Below, piece by piece: positions 1 through 8,079 of a DNA stretch of 50,193 bases. The stretch is from Bacteroidota bacterium. GTDB lineage: Bacteria; Bacteroidota; Bacteroidia; JABDFU01. Under the pieces are notes generated by a model. That model saw nothing but the letters and a program-made list of their open reading frames with translations, did no database searches and was not told the origin of the DNA. Location of the stretch: NCBI GenBank assembly GCA_016183775.1, contig JACPDY010000066.1:1-50193 (forward strand). The letters are read 5' to 3'. Each line of letters starts with the position of its first letter. Position 1 is the first letter of the stretch. The position numbers were made by a program, and so were the translations under genes.

Positions 1-1
1 A

Positions 2-103
2 TATGCAAACGAAGATGTAATTCAACAGTATATTCACAATCAAGGCAATGAAAAAAATGTTTATAAAAGGTTTCATAAAAATCAATTAAGCTTGTTCGAG
101 TAA
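2..103 (+). CDS. tnpA: IS200/IS605-type transposase TnpA, C-terminal end only (runs off the left edge)
   Basis: An open frame enters from the left edge and stops at a TAA at 101-103, leaving 33 residues. They contain EDVIQQYIHNQ, which matches the helix of the HUH transposases of the IS200/IS605 family that carries the catalytic tyrosine (pattern V-[IV]-x-x-Y-I-x-x-Q); the tyrosine here would be the nucleophile. The HUH motif itself lies outside the window. A hairpin starts eight bases after the stop, as expected for the right end of such elements, which are cut next to subterminal hairpins. The short basic tail ending in SLFE is variable in the family. A REP-associated transposase (RAYT) is the main alternative and cannot be told apart from the tail alone. 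Confidence 0.7.
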   Translation, partial: YANEDVIQQYIHNQGNEKNVYKRFHKNQLSLFE

Positions 104-110
104 CGCGATA

Positions 111-131
111 CCTCGAGGCTCTGCCTCGGGG
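111..131. repeat. Hairpin at the probable right end of the IS200-like element
   Basis: Two 9-base arms around the loop TCT, with one mismatch (position 113), followed by GGTTATTCATT. It lies eight bases after the transposase stop. A second hairpin with the same loop and nearly the same 3' flank occurs at 622-642, so the pair looks like one repeat family with covarying stems. Confidence 0.7.
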
Positions 132-611
132 TTATTCATTTGCGCCTAAAGTACCATCATTAAGCAACACCAACAATCCGTATAAATACCTAATTTTAAA
201 TAATCATTTAGGCATTTTAATTAAGTATTATGCGCAATTTTAGGGTAATGTCTTTTAATCAAAGCAGGGATACGCTTTAATTCTTCCCGGGCTTCTGCAC
301 AAATATTCCAATGATTAAGGATACCGGTTCTTAGTCAATTTAAGGCTTTTTCATAAGCCAAACCTGCCTGACCGGCAGTCAGGTTGGCTTAGAACGGGAT
401 ATGCTGAGCATCAAAATCCCCGTCCGAACGGAGTTCATCCGGGCGGGTTTAAAAATCAAGTTCCTTCGGTATAAACAGAAAAGGCAGCCAGGATATTCTA
501 GTGTCAGGTTAATTTTAAAATGACATATAAAATCAGGGATGACATCACTTCAAGTGCAATGTCATTAAGTTCTATATTATATTGCTCTTTCAAATTATAC
601 TTAACTTAACA
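132..611. other. Intergenic stretch without a recognisable gene
   Basis: No convincing coding frame is seen. It holds an imperfect palindrome of the CCTGCC family at 361-385 (AACCTGCCTGACC against GGCAGTCAGGTT) and a GC-richer patch around 418-447. The remainder is AT-rich and may be a decayed insertion. Confidence 0.5.
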
Positions 612-1559
612 CTAGTGAATTCCCCGATGCTCTGCATCGGGGTTACTCATTGTAAGCCACTCTTTTATTATTTTTTGAATATTCCCTGGATCAATGCCTG
701 ATTGTGTTTGATGATAATTCTGGTCGCCATATAAACCGTTCGGGTAACCGAGCGCGTGCAAAGATTTAAATTTATTTAAATGGATATTATTATTCATTAA
801 ACTTAAAGCGAGGTGTTCCGCAATACCTCCCCTGGCGATATGTTCCTCAACCACAAGTAGTTTTTTTGTGTTTGTAACGCTCTGCAAAAATGCAGCATTT
901 AAATTTTCAAAAGGGAGCTTAACGGCAGAGAATAAATTCACCTTGTCTTTATATCCCGCATTTTCAATAGCTGCAATTACATTATTGATGACCGGCCCAA
1001 GAGCGAGGATAGTTATTTTTGCTTCGGGAGAAGAAGATACTGTGTTGACTGACTCCGGTTTTGTTTGTTTGATCAGACTTTTTTTTCCAAGTCCTAAACG
1101 TAAATAAGCCGGCGCACCTGATTCAAGAATTTTCAAAACTGAAGTTTCCACCTCTTCAACAAATGAAGGAACATAACAAGTCATCCCCGGCATACTGCTC
1201 ATGCAGGCAATGTCTTCGATGGAATGATGAGTTGCGCCCATGATGCCATATCCATATCCGCCCCCATTGCCTACAATAAACACAGGAAGCTTATGAAAAC
1301 AAACATCTATCCTTATCTGCTCTAAACAACGATATGTTATAAAAGGTGCGATACTGTAACAAAAAACTTTATATCCTTTGTGCGCGAGGCCGGCGGCTAC
1401 GCCTATCATATTTTGTTCGGCCACACCGGTATTGATGAACCTGTCCTTCATACTTTCCTGTATATTTTCAAAGGCATTAAAGCCAAGATCACCTGTGATG
1501 AAAATAACCTTTTCATCTTCGGCAACCTTACTTATTATGTTTGAAAAAGCCTTACGCAC
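612..1559 (-). CDS. Transketolase, C-terminal half (pyrimidine-binding and C-terminal domains)
   Basis: This is the second subunit of a split transketolase, a thiamine-diphosphate enzyme that moves two-carbon ketol units between sugar phosphates. The 315 residues start with the Pyr domain (MRKAFSNII, then FITGDLGFN and NTGVAEQNMIGVAAGLA, where the Glu is the one that activates the cofactor in the family) and continue into the transketolase C-terminal domain (LVVEEHIARGGIAEHLA). Its start overlaps the end of the N-terminal-half gene by 8 bases, so the two are probably translated together. The last 11 residues, SNPDAEHRGIH, and the stop codon are read entirely from the hairpin repeat at 622-642 and its flanks, so the original C-terminus probably ended near EWLT. 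A 1-deoxyxylulose-5-phosphate synthase is less likely because of the split and the length. Confidence 0.9.
   Translation of the reverse strand: MRKAFSNIISKVAEDEKVIFITGDLGFNAFENIQESMKDRFINTGVAEQNMIGVAAGLAHKGYKVFCYSIAPFITYRCLEQIRIDVCFHKLPVFIVGNGGGYGYGIMGATHHSIEDIACMSSMPGMTCYVPSFVEEVETSVLKILESGAPAYLRLGLGKKSLIKQTKPESVNTVSSSPEAKITILALGPVINNVIAAIENAGYKDKVNLFSAVKLPFENLNAAFLQSVTNTKKLLVVEEHIARGGIAEHLALSLMNNNIHLNKFKSLHALGYPNGLYGDQNYHQTQSGIDPGNIQKIIKEWLTMSNPDAEHRGIH
622..642. repeat. Lone copy of the IS200-end-like hairpin, at the 3' end of the transketolase gene
   Basis: A perfect palindrome with 9-base arms (CCCCGATGC / GCATCGGGG) around the loop TCT, followed by TTACTCATT. It has the same loop and 3' flank as the hairpin at 111-131 but a changed stem that still pairs. 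It is translated as the tail of the transketolase subunit on the minus strand. Confidence 0.75.
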
Positions 1560-2367
1560 TATATTGTTTTTTTATATCATTGATTGCCTGCTGATATAAT
1601 CTGGGATCTAACGGAAGATAATGCCATTTCATTTCATTTTCCATGAAACTAACTCCTTTGCCTTTAACAGTATTCCCGATAATAACTTTTGGTTTACTGT
1701 TTTTCGATTTCTTTAATTTATCAATCCCGTTTATTATTTGTTCAAGATCATGGCCGTTTATACTTAATACTTCAAAGCCCAATGTCTGCCATTTTTCTTC
1801 ACTGGCGGTATCTCCCAAAATATCTTTTGTATTGCCAAAGCCTTGTAGTCCGTTCTTATCTATGAGCACAATTAAATTATCGAGTTTATGCATTACGGAA
1901 AAATGGGCTGCTTCCCATGTTGTCCCCTCGTTCGTTTCTCCATCCGACATTAATACATAAGAATAGGCAGTATTCTTTTTTAATTTGTTGGCTTTTGCTA
2001 TTCCTGCCGCAATAGGAAATCCGTGACCCAAAGACCCGAGGGCGAAAGGTATCCCGCTAAATTTATTTGCTGCCGGGTGAGCCGGTAATTTGGTTCCGTT
2101 TTTATAAAATGTGTTTAATTCCTCGTTAGAAATTTCGCCTGTGTGATTTAGGCAAACATAAAGCGAAGCTGCCGCATGGCCCTTTGATAAAATAAAAGAG
2201 TCCTCCTCCTTTTTATGATGAATCAGAGAGCCTATCATCAGGTCAATGCAGCTGAGTGAACAGCCAATATGACCGGCATTGGCTGAATGATACATTTCAA
2301 TAAGCTGCAGTCGTAAATTGCCCTGTAATGAATATATTGATTGATCTATCATTGTTTTTTCCGGCAT
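1552..2367 (-). CDS. Transketolase, N-terminal half (thiamine-diphosphate-binding domain)
   Basis: First subunit of the split transketolase, 271 residues. Visible family motifs are the SxGHxxAxLY region (SKGHAAASLY), the GSLGHGFPIAAGIA loop, and the diphosphate/metal-binding motif SDGETNEGTTWEAA with the distal Asn (IDKNGLQ). The start is the ATG at 2365-2367; a second in-frame Met (MIDQS) lies four codons inside. The gene is followed by the C-terminal half with an 8-base overlap. Split transketolases occur in central metabolism of many bacteria and archaea and also in sugar-modification clusters. With a GT2 glycosyltransferase nearby either is possible, and the sequence does not decide. Confidence 0.9.
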   Translation of the reverse strand: MPEKTMIDQSIYSLQGNLRLQLIEMYHSANAGHIGCSLSCIDLMIGSLIHHKKEEDSFILSKGHAAASLYVCLNHTGEISNEELNTFYKNGTKLPAHPAANKFSGIPFALGSLGHGFPIAAGIAKANKLKKNTAYSYVLMSDGETNEGTTWEAAHFSVMHKLDNLIVLIDKNGLQGFGNTKDILGDTASEEKWQTLGFEVLSINGHDLEQIINGIDKLKKSKNSKPKVIIGNTVKGKGVSFMENEMKWHYLPLDPRLYQQAINDIKKQYSA

Positions 2368-2567
2368 TACAAAAGAGCAATAAAAATTTTAGACCTGATC
2401 TCTATGACGAACAAGCCTAAATTTAGCTGGTTTTTGTTAAAATACAATGGAAATTATAAAGAGCACTCTGATGAGAATGGATCACTTCAGCTCAAAAATT
2501 CTAAACTTTACCACACCGATCTTCTACCTGATTATTATTAAGGCACTGAACCATTTCTTTGAATTCG

Positions 2568-2771
2568 CTACAGATCTCCATCTTGTTCAGACAATTTCTT
2601 TATGGTAACAATTTTTGCCATTTTAAGAGGAATATTTTTAAAGTAGCAATAATCAATTACCAGTTTAGTAAGTGCGGCAATGCGTTGTTGGGGAGTTTTA
2701 GAAAGCCAATAGTCTATATCAGCATCATCTGATTGTTCACGAAAAGAGGTAATTCGAACAACTTTTTCCAT
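2568..2771 (-). CDS. Small protein, orphan relative of nucleotidyltransferase-partner proteins
   Basis: A 67-residue frame beginning MEKVVRITSF, with a central segment WLSKTPQQRIAALTKL. Small proteins of this type (short basic strand, then a helix with xLSxxxxRxxAL) commonly sit directly upstream of a minimal nucleotidyltransferase gene in Bacteroidota and other phyla. The gene at 18415 has a similar segment (LSPVERLKKAF) and does have such a partner. Here none follows: downstream on the minus strand is a 200-base gap and then transketolase. It may be the remnant of a lost toxin-antitoxin-like pair or a free-standing regulator. The family assignment comes from the motif and is not certain. 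Confidence 0.6.
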   Translation of the reverse strand: MEKVVRITSFREQSDDADIDYWLSKTPQQRIAALTKLVIDYCYFKNIPLKMAKIVTIKKLSEQDGDL

Positions 2772-2839
2772 TTAAAATGTTTTTATGAAGTTAACGAAAA
2801 ACGACCAATCTGCCAAGTGCTCCCTGATGCTAAATTACC

Positions 2840-2921
2840 AATGTTTATTCAATGTTGTTTAGTTAAGGATTTGGTCGTTCGTATTTTTCTTTTTAGTGGG
2901 ATTTGGTGCTTTAGTGCTTTG
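2840..2921. repeat. 82-bp direct repeat, copy 1
   Basis: Identical to 3013-3094 except for one base (C at 2889, A at 3062); the offset is 173 bases. It contains the word TGGTGCTTTAGTGCTTTG, a motif also seen around 4083-4120. Copy 1 is intergenic; copy 2 forms the end of the GT2 gene. Confidence 0.95.
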
Positions 2922-2952
2922 GTGGCGAGTTGATTTTTGTCACCAAAACTCC

Positions 2953-2979
2953 AAACCTGCTTGTCGGTCAGGCAGGTTT
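2953..2979. repeat. CCTGCC-family palindrome between the two direct repeats
   Basis: Imperfect palindrome AAACCTGC...GGCAGGTTT. Relatives occur at 361-385, 11752-11771 and 31855-31878. Confidence 0.65.
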
Positions 2980-3012
2980 TCACCAAAATACTCTCTTAAC
3001 TAAACAACATTA

Positions 3013-3094
3013 AATGTTTATTCAATGTTGTTTAGTTAAGGATTTGGTCGTTCGTATTTTTATTTTTAGTGGGATTTGGTGCTTTAGTGCTTTG
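3013..3094. repeat. 82-bp direct repeat, copy 2 (encodes the tail of the GT2 protein)
   Basis: One mismatch to 2840-2921. Positions 3032-3094 are translated on the minus strand as the last 20 residues of the glycosyltransferase and its stop codon. Confidence 0.95.
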
Positions 3095-3784
3095 AAATGA
3101 CACCCATAACACACCCAGTCCATATACTGCGCTGCGCTTGAAATTTATTGATGACGCTTCTTTAAAATATTTGGTTGGACAAGTGACTTCGGCAATTTCA
3201 AAGCCGGCATAAAACACCTGGGCTGCCATTTGGTTGTCGAATACAAAATCGTCGGAGTTAGCGTGGTAGTTGATCTTTTCCAATACCTGCTTTGAGAATG
3301 CACGATAGCCGGTATGATATTCGGAAAGTTTCTGATTCATTAATATATTTTGCGATAAAGTAAGCATGCGGTTAAAAATAAATTTGTAAAGAGGCATGCC
3401 GCCTTTTAAGGCCCCCTTGCCAAGTATGCGTGATCCGAATACAGCATCGTACAACCCCTGTGCAACAATATTTGCCATGGAAGGAATAAGTTTGGGAGTA
3501 TACTGATAATCCGGGTGCAGCATGATCACAATATCGGCTCCTAATGCCAGCGCTTTGTCGTAACAACTTTTTTGGTTGCCTCCGTACCCTTTGTTCTTCT
3601 CATGCGAAATGATGTGTTTAATGCCGATCTGTTTTGCCACTTCAACGGTGTTGTCTTTACTTGCGTCATCAACAAGGATCACCTCGTCCACTATATCAAA
3701 AGGAATTTCGCTATAAGTCTGTTGAAGGGTAAGACCGGCATTATAGGCCGGAAGAACGATCACAAGTTTTTTGCCTAATATCAT
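3032..3784 (-). CDS. Family 2 glycosyltransferase (dolichol-phosphate mannosyltransferase-like)
   Basis: A cytoplasmic or membrane-associated GT-A glycosyltransferase of 250 residues. It shows the nucleotide-binding start VIVLPAYNAGLTL, the metal-binding LVDDASKDNT, GYGGNQ, and the acceptor-side HPDYQY, as in polyprenyl-phosphate sugar transferases. No C-terminal membrane helices follow, so it resembles soluble DPM1-like enzymes. Its likely role is making a lipid-linked sugar donor or extending an envelope glycan; the membrane glycosyltransferases at 4163 and 15306 could use such donors. The C-terminal 20 residues (from QSTKAPNPTK) come from the 82-bp repeat at 3013-3094, so the ancestral protein probably ended around VLWVSF. 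A CAAAGTTA (TAACTTTG on the minus strand) lies 8 bases before the start, but the spacing makes it a weak promoter candidate. Confidence 0.88.
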   Translation of the reverse strand: MILGKKLVIVLPAYNAGLTLQQTYSEIPFDIVDEVILVDDASKDNTVEVAKQIGIKHIISHEKNKGYGGNQKSCYDKALALGADIVIMLHPDYQYTPKLIPSMANIVAQGLYDAVFGSRILGKGALKGGMPLYKFIFNRMLTLSQNILMNQKLSEYHTGYRAFSKQVLEKINYHANSDDFVFDNQMAAQVFYAGFEIAEVTCPTKYFKEASSINFKRSAVYGLGVLWVSFQSTKAPNPTKNKNTNDQILN

Positions 3785-4162
3785 AATGTCACAAAGTTAA
3801 AATTTAGATCCAAATATTAGAAGCCATCTCAAAAATGAATTTTTTAATAAATGCAGTGCACGTGGTCAGATTGAGCTTGTTGAAATGTAGCGTTGGCTGG
3901 CTTTCCCACAGGTTTCGACGGAACTCAACCTGACTCGGCACACAATGAGTACTATTTTTGAGATAACTTAAAATAGAATGCAAATTATTAGGTTCATTGT
4001 GATTTGTTATGAGGATTGATCCGCATTCATTGGTCTCATTCGTTAGTTGAAACCCTTGCCGGCAGGAAGGGTTAGAGCTTTCGTGCTTTGGTGGCCAAAA
4101 TCCAATTGCCACTAAAGCACAAAAACACTAAAACCCACAAAAAAATTTATTCGATATAAACT
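3785..4162. other. Intergenic stretch built of three hairpin repeats
   Basis: No gene is supported. From left to right there are three inverted repeats. The first has arms GTCAGATTGAGCTTG at 3865-3879 and a complement around 3917-3934. The second is a compact palindrome, AACCCTT...AAGGGTT, at 4051-4073. The third has arms GTGCTTTGGTGGC at 4083-4095 and GCCACTAAAGCAC at 4108-4120. The last shares its word with the 82-bp direct repeats. One of them may end transcription of the upstream minus-strand gene. Confidence 0.65.
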
Positions 4163-5596
4163 CTATTTTCTTTTAAAAATATAGATCTCGAATAGGCTTT
4201 TATCGTCCGGAGTTTTAGCTGGATCTGCTTTAAATGTATTCAGTAACTCAAAATTTGAATTTTCGGTCAATAGACTTAACGGTAATTTGGCTTCATTCGG
4301 GCTAAAATGACTATCCCAGATCACTATTGATCCTGCTGAAAGATTTTCTGTCTGCATTGACCAAAGGGGTGTGTAGTGATCGCTGTCAAACGGGTCCAGA
4401 TTGAGAAAAACGGACAAGTAAGGATATTGATAGCAATACATTGAGGCAGCCGTCTGGCCTTGTTTTATCCAATCGGCTGCCTGTTTCACCACTTCATCTT
4501 CATAACCCAATGAACGGGGAAATTGATGCTGTTTGAAGGGCATCCATATAATAAGAGCAATAATAATTGATAGAACAGTTGTTTGTAAGAAGGGGAATTT
4601 GTTCAACAATTTGATGCGCGAAAGAAATTCCATTAAGGTGTTTGTTCCTTTTAATGCCAATAATCCCGCTAAAGGTGTTACGCCCGCCATCACCCGTATC
4701 AAACCCAAAGAGCTATACAGGCCTTTCCACCAAAAAACAGAATGAGCGGCGAGATAAATGAAAAATATTCCGGGGATGAGGAACAGTTCGGTAAGTGAAG
4801 TTTTTCTTTTAGACATTACATAGTTGAAAATACCGAGCACAAATAAAATAACAAGCGGCGTTCCGAGAATAAATTCGTTTTTGCCAATAAAGTGAAACAA
4901 GCTGCCGCGTCCGTAAATATCTTCAGCGCCTTTATAAGGGTTCTCATTCCATATCCAGAATAATGAATGGTAATGAAACCAGCCGGCCACGGAATAAATG
5001 ATCGTACCGGTAAGCAGCACCAGGCAAAGACTATATTTTCGCTGAGTAACAAATACAAGCGCGAACAGGGGCAGCAATAAAAATCCTTCTGTACGGATAA
5101 AGGGCAGAAAGGAAACAATTATACCTGCAATTAAAAAATTTTGTTTCAAACAAAAATAAATTCCGGTGATTAAAACCAATGCAAACAATGGTTCTGTTAA
5201 TCCTGAAATAAGTGTGACGTAATAGATAGGGGCAAACAGGACAAAAACGGGAGCGAGCCAGGGTCTTCGGGGTTCGATCAGGCTGGCTGTTTTATAAGCA
5301 ACAAGCCCGGTTGCTGTGGCGCAAGAGATGTTGAATAAACAAATGCCGAAAAACCCGAATTGGGCGAATGAGCTGGCAAGCAATGTGAAAAGGGGTTTTC
5401 CCCAGTGATCGAAAAATAATTCAGGATGTTTAAACGAGTAGCGTGCAATTAAATAATGCTGTATGCTGTCCCCGCTTTCATAGGTGCCGGTAGAGAACCA
5501 GGCCAGGAGGGAAGTGACAAAAAATATAATGAACAAAATAATGTAAACGATCCGCTTCTCATGTAAAGGAGTAAGGTTGTCCTGAACTTCCTGCAA
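4163..5596 (-). CDS. Multi-pass membrane glycosyltransferase-like protein (GT-C fold)
   Basis: A 477-residue integral membrane protein. About ten hydrophobic segments are visible, starting with IVYIILFIIFFVTSLLAWF. The first periplasmic loop carries acidic residues (TYESGDSIQHYL) where GT-C enzymes such as the GT39, GT83 and GT87 types hold their catalytic or metal-binding Asp/Glu. The C-terminal 120 residues are soluble. The expected job is transfer of a sugar from a polyprenyl-phosphate donor to a glycan, lipid or protein at the outer face of the inner membrane. It starts 21 bases after the end of the ABC gene and is probably cotranscribed with it, although the two have no obvious functional link. 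The exact acceptor cannot be read from sequence. Confidence 0.7.
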   Translation of the reverse strand: MQEVQDNLTPLHEKRIVYIILFIIFFVTSLLAWFSTGTYESGDSIQHYLIARYSFKHPELFFDHWGKPLFTLLASSFAQFGFFGICLFNISCATATGLVAYKTASLIEPRRPWLAPVFVLFAPIYYVTLISGLTEPLFALVLITGIYFCLKQNFLIAGIIVSFLPFIRTEGFLLLPLFALVFVTQRKYSLCLVLLTGTIIYSVAGWFHYHSLFWIWNENPYKGAEDIYGRGSLFHFIGKNEFILGTPLVILFVLGIFNYVMSKRKTSLTELFLIPGIFFIYLAAHSVFWWKGLYSSLGLIRVMAGVTPLAGLLALKGTNTLMEFLSRIKLLNKFPFLQTTVLSIIIALIIWMPFKQHQFPRSLGYEDEVVKQAADWIKQGQTAASMYCYQYPYLSVFLNLDPFDSDHYTPLWSMQTENLSAGSIVIWDSHFSPNEAKLPLSLLTENSNFELLNTFKADPAKTPDDKSLFEIYIFKRK

Positions 5597-5617
5597 GTAT
5601 ATTATTATTTATTGTTA

Positions 5618-7453
5618 CTAAATGCCGCTATCTCCCGGTACTTTTTCTGTTTCTGGCTGTTTCCAGCTTTTTTTCTTTTCAATGGCGGCCTCAATATCGG
5701 CCAGTTCGCCTTTTGGTATGGCGTTAATAAGATTTTGAGTGTATTGAGTTTGAGGATTCAGGTAAATGTCATCGGCATCTCCTATTTCAGCAACTTTTCC
5801 GTGACTCATTACAACCATGCGATCGCTCATGAATTTTACAACCGACAAATCGTGTGAAATAAAAATGTACGAAAACAAAAATTCTTTTTTTAATTCATTC
5901 AACAGGTTAAGCACCTGTGCCTGCACCGAAACGTCAAGCGCTGATACGGACTCATCGCAAATGATAAATTGCGGGTTAAGTGCCAGCGCGCGTGCTATAC
6001 AAATACGTTGCCGCTGCCCGCCGGAAAATTCATGGGGGTAGCGATAGAAATGTGACTCATTCATGTTAACCCTGTTGAGGAGTTCGATCACTTTTTCTTT
6101 TCGCATTTTGTTATTGTCGTGAATTTTATGAACCTGCATGGGTTCCATAATAGCTTCACCGATTGTAATACGGGGGTTGAGCGATGAATAGGGATCCTGG
6201 AAAATAATCTGGATGTCTTTGCGCAAAGCGCGCATCTCCCGTGTTGAAATGTGTGTGATATTTTGTCCGCGGAAAATGATCTCTCCTTCGCTGGGTTCTA
6301 TCAAACGTAAAATGGTACGGCCCAATGTGGTTTTCCCGCAGCCTGATTCACCCACCAATCCGAGTGTTTCGCCCGGATATACGTTAAAACTCACATCATC
6401 AACCGCTTTTACGTATGAAGTTGCTTTCCCGAACATCCCTTTACGGATGGGGAAATACGTTTTGATATTTTTTAACTCTAGCAGGGGTTCTTTGGCGTAA
6501 ATTATTTTGTGATGCTGCTTGCGTTCCTCCCCGGTGATAATAAGTTTTTCTGTAACCTCCTGGATCGATTTAGTGCTCTCGTACATCACTCCGGCGTCAT
6601 CCGTTTGCATAAAATCCGAAACGGTGGGAAGCCAGTGCAGGCGCTTGTTTAGGGGTGGCCTGCAGGCAAGCAGCCCTTTGGTATAAGGATGTTGCGGATC
6701 AGAAAAAATATCAAGCGTAGCCCCCTGTTCAACGATCTTTCCTTTGTACATCACCACAATATGATCAGCCAGTTCGGCGATCACGCCAAGATCATGAGTG
6801 ATAAATAAAATACCCATGTGATGTTCCTGCTGCAGCTTTTGCATCAGTTCAAGAATTGTTTTTTGAACGGTAACATCCAGGGCTGTCGTTGGTTCATCCG
6901 CGATCAAAATGGAAGGGTTACACGACATCGCCATGGCGATCATCACCCGCTGCTTTTGTCCGCCTGATAATTGGTGGGGATAGCTGTCGAATATGGTTTC
7001 CGGGCGGGGCAGTTGAACCTCTTTGAACAGGCTTATCGTTTTTATTTTCGCTTCTTTTTTGGAAATTTTCTGATGCAGCACAATGGCTTCCATCACCTGA
7101 TCCCCGCATGTAAAAACAGGGTTCAGCGATGTCATGGGCTCCTGGAAGATCATGGCGATCTCATTCCCCCGGAATTTCCGCATGTTTTTTTCGGTAATTT
7201 TTAACAGGTCAACAGGGCCCGACTCTTTGGAATGGTAGATGATCTCTCCTCCAACGACGCGGCCGGGAGGATTGGCTATAAGCCGCATAACCGATAAAGC
7301 GGTTACCGATTTTCCTGATCCCGATTCTCCAACGATCCCAATGGTTTTGCCTTTACGTAAGGAGAATGAAATATTATCAACCGCCCTGATCGTTTCGTCT
7401 TCTGTACGAAATTCGGTGACTAAATTCTTTACTTCAAGCAGAATGTCGTTCAT
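5618..7453 (-). CDS. Peptide-type ABC transporter, two ATPase domains fused (DppD-DppF / YejF-like)
   Basis: A 611-residue protein with two complete ABC ATPase domains. Domain 1 has Walker A GESGSGKS (42-49), signature LSGGQ (162-166) and Walker B LIADEP (183-188). Domain 2 has Walker A GESGCGKT (368-375), signature FSGGQ (476-480) and Walker B IICDES (497-502). The piece after domain 1 ([16 protein letters not shown]) is the oligopeptide/dipeptide-transporter C-terminal extension. Such fusions energise peptide, nickel or glutathione importers. No permease or binding-protein gene lies nearby, so the membrane partners must be encoded elsewhere. In domain 2 the usual DEP is DES; the catalytic Glu is kept, so activity is expected. 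An 83-base gap separates it from the upstream lipoprotein gene. Confidence 0.92.
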   Translation of the reverse strand: MNDILLEVKNLVTEFRTEDETIRAVDNISFSLRKGKTIGIVGESGSGKSVTALSVMRLIANPPGRVVGGEIIYHSKESGPVDLLKITEKNMRKFRGNEIAMIFQEPMTSLNPVFTCGDQVMEAIVLHQKISKKEAKIKTISLFKEVQLPRPETIFDSYPHQLSGGQKQRVMIAMAMSCNPSILIADEPTTALDVTVQKTILELMQKLQQEHHMGILFITHDLGVIAELADHIVVMYKGKIVEQGATLDIFSDPQHPYTKGLLACRPPLNKRLHWLPTVSDFMQTDDAGVMYESTKSIQEVTEKLIITGEERKQHHKIIYAKEPLLELKNIKTYFPIRKGMFGKATSYVKAVDDVSFNVYPGETLGLVGESGCGKTTLGRTILRLIEPSEGEIIFRGQNITHISTREMRALRKDIQIIFQDPYSSLNPRITIGEAIMEPMQVHKIHDNNKMRKEKVIELLNRVNMNESHFYRYPHEFSGGQRQRICIARALALNPQFIICDESVSALDVSVQAQVLNLLNELKKEFLFSYIFISHDLSVVKFMSDRMVVMSHGKVAEIGDADDIYLNPQTQYTQNLINAIPKGELADIEAAIEKKKSWKQPETEKVPGDSGI

Positions 7454-7536
7454 AGCTGATCAACTGGTTTGCTAATTTAAGTTTTTGGCAACAAACTTCA
7501 TAAATATCGGGAAGTTAATTATGGTCCTGCGTCTGG

Positions 7537-8079
7537 TCAATCTTTCGCGTTATGTATGACCAATGTTAATTTGCCGCGTTTATAGGTGGGGCTTTCATCG
7601 GCAAGCGCAATGCGGGCCTTTCCGGAACCCGTTTCGGCGATCCAGAGTAAGAAGTCGCCCTCGGTTTCAGGCTTTCCGTATTTTTTTTCAAAATAAGTCT
7701 TAAAAGAAGTAAACAGCTCCGCTGCCTGCGGTTCATTTAACAAATAAATGTCGGCCTCAATATTGTTTAGTCGGTTATCGGGGCAATAATAAGCAATGGT
7801 ATAGCTTGTAGTTGAATCAATGCCCAGCTCATAGAACAGGTAGTCGATGCCGTCGTTGCTGTCTTCCTCTTTGAGACCTATTGGTTCAGACTTCGCGATT
7901 TGTTCTTTGGATACACCAAGCGTAAGCCCCCTGAATAGGCCGGTATCCGATCGCATCACTTTTTCAAATGATTCTCCATATTGCGCCAATGGCGACTTGC
8001 CGCATGAGCATGCGAAGAGCATACATAGCAGGATAAAAACACCAGCCCGGTTCAATACCTTATTTATTGCTGGAGTCAC
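7537..8079 (-). CDS. Hypothetical lipoprotein
   Basis: 180 residues starting at a GTG (8077-8079) that overlaps the pdxA stop by four bases (GTGA), so it is translationally coupled to pdxA. The N-terminus is a lipoprotein signal: hydrophobic VFILLCMLFAC with the lipobox cysteine at residue 24 (LFAC). The mature part is about 155 residues, with a segment GLTLGVSKEQIAKSEP that resembles short repeats in small envelope lipoproteins. I do not recognise a family and assign no function. Confidence 0.75.
   Translation of the reverse strand: MTPAINKVLNRAGVFILLCMLFACSCGKSPLAQYGESFEKVMRSDTGLFRGLTLGVSKEQIAKSEPIGLKEEDSNDGIDYLFYELGIDSTTSYTIAYYCPDNRLNNIEADIYLLNEPQAAELFTSFKTYFEKKYGKPETEGDFLLWIAETGSGKARIALADESPTYKRGKLTLVIHNAKD

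Noticed and set aside
2341-2541. Open frame of 66 codons on the plus strand in the gap after transketolase
   Set aside because: Most of it overlaps the start and upstream region of the transketolase gene. A short part from 2404 (MTNKPKFSWFLLKYNGNYKE) looks protein-like but has no recognised family or start context.
3792-3799. TAACTTTG on the minus strand before the GT2 start as a promoter
   Set aside because: It lies only eight bases from the start codon and has no -33 element at the right distance.
3804-4112. Open frame of 102 codons on the minus strand
   Set aside because: Its sequence is made of the three hairpin repeats in that gap and resembles no protein.
5618-7453. DES instead of DEP in the second Walker B of the ABC protein, as a sign of inactivity
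   Set aside because: The catalytic Glu is retained; only the following Pro is changed, which is not known to abolish ATP hydrolysis.
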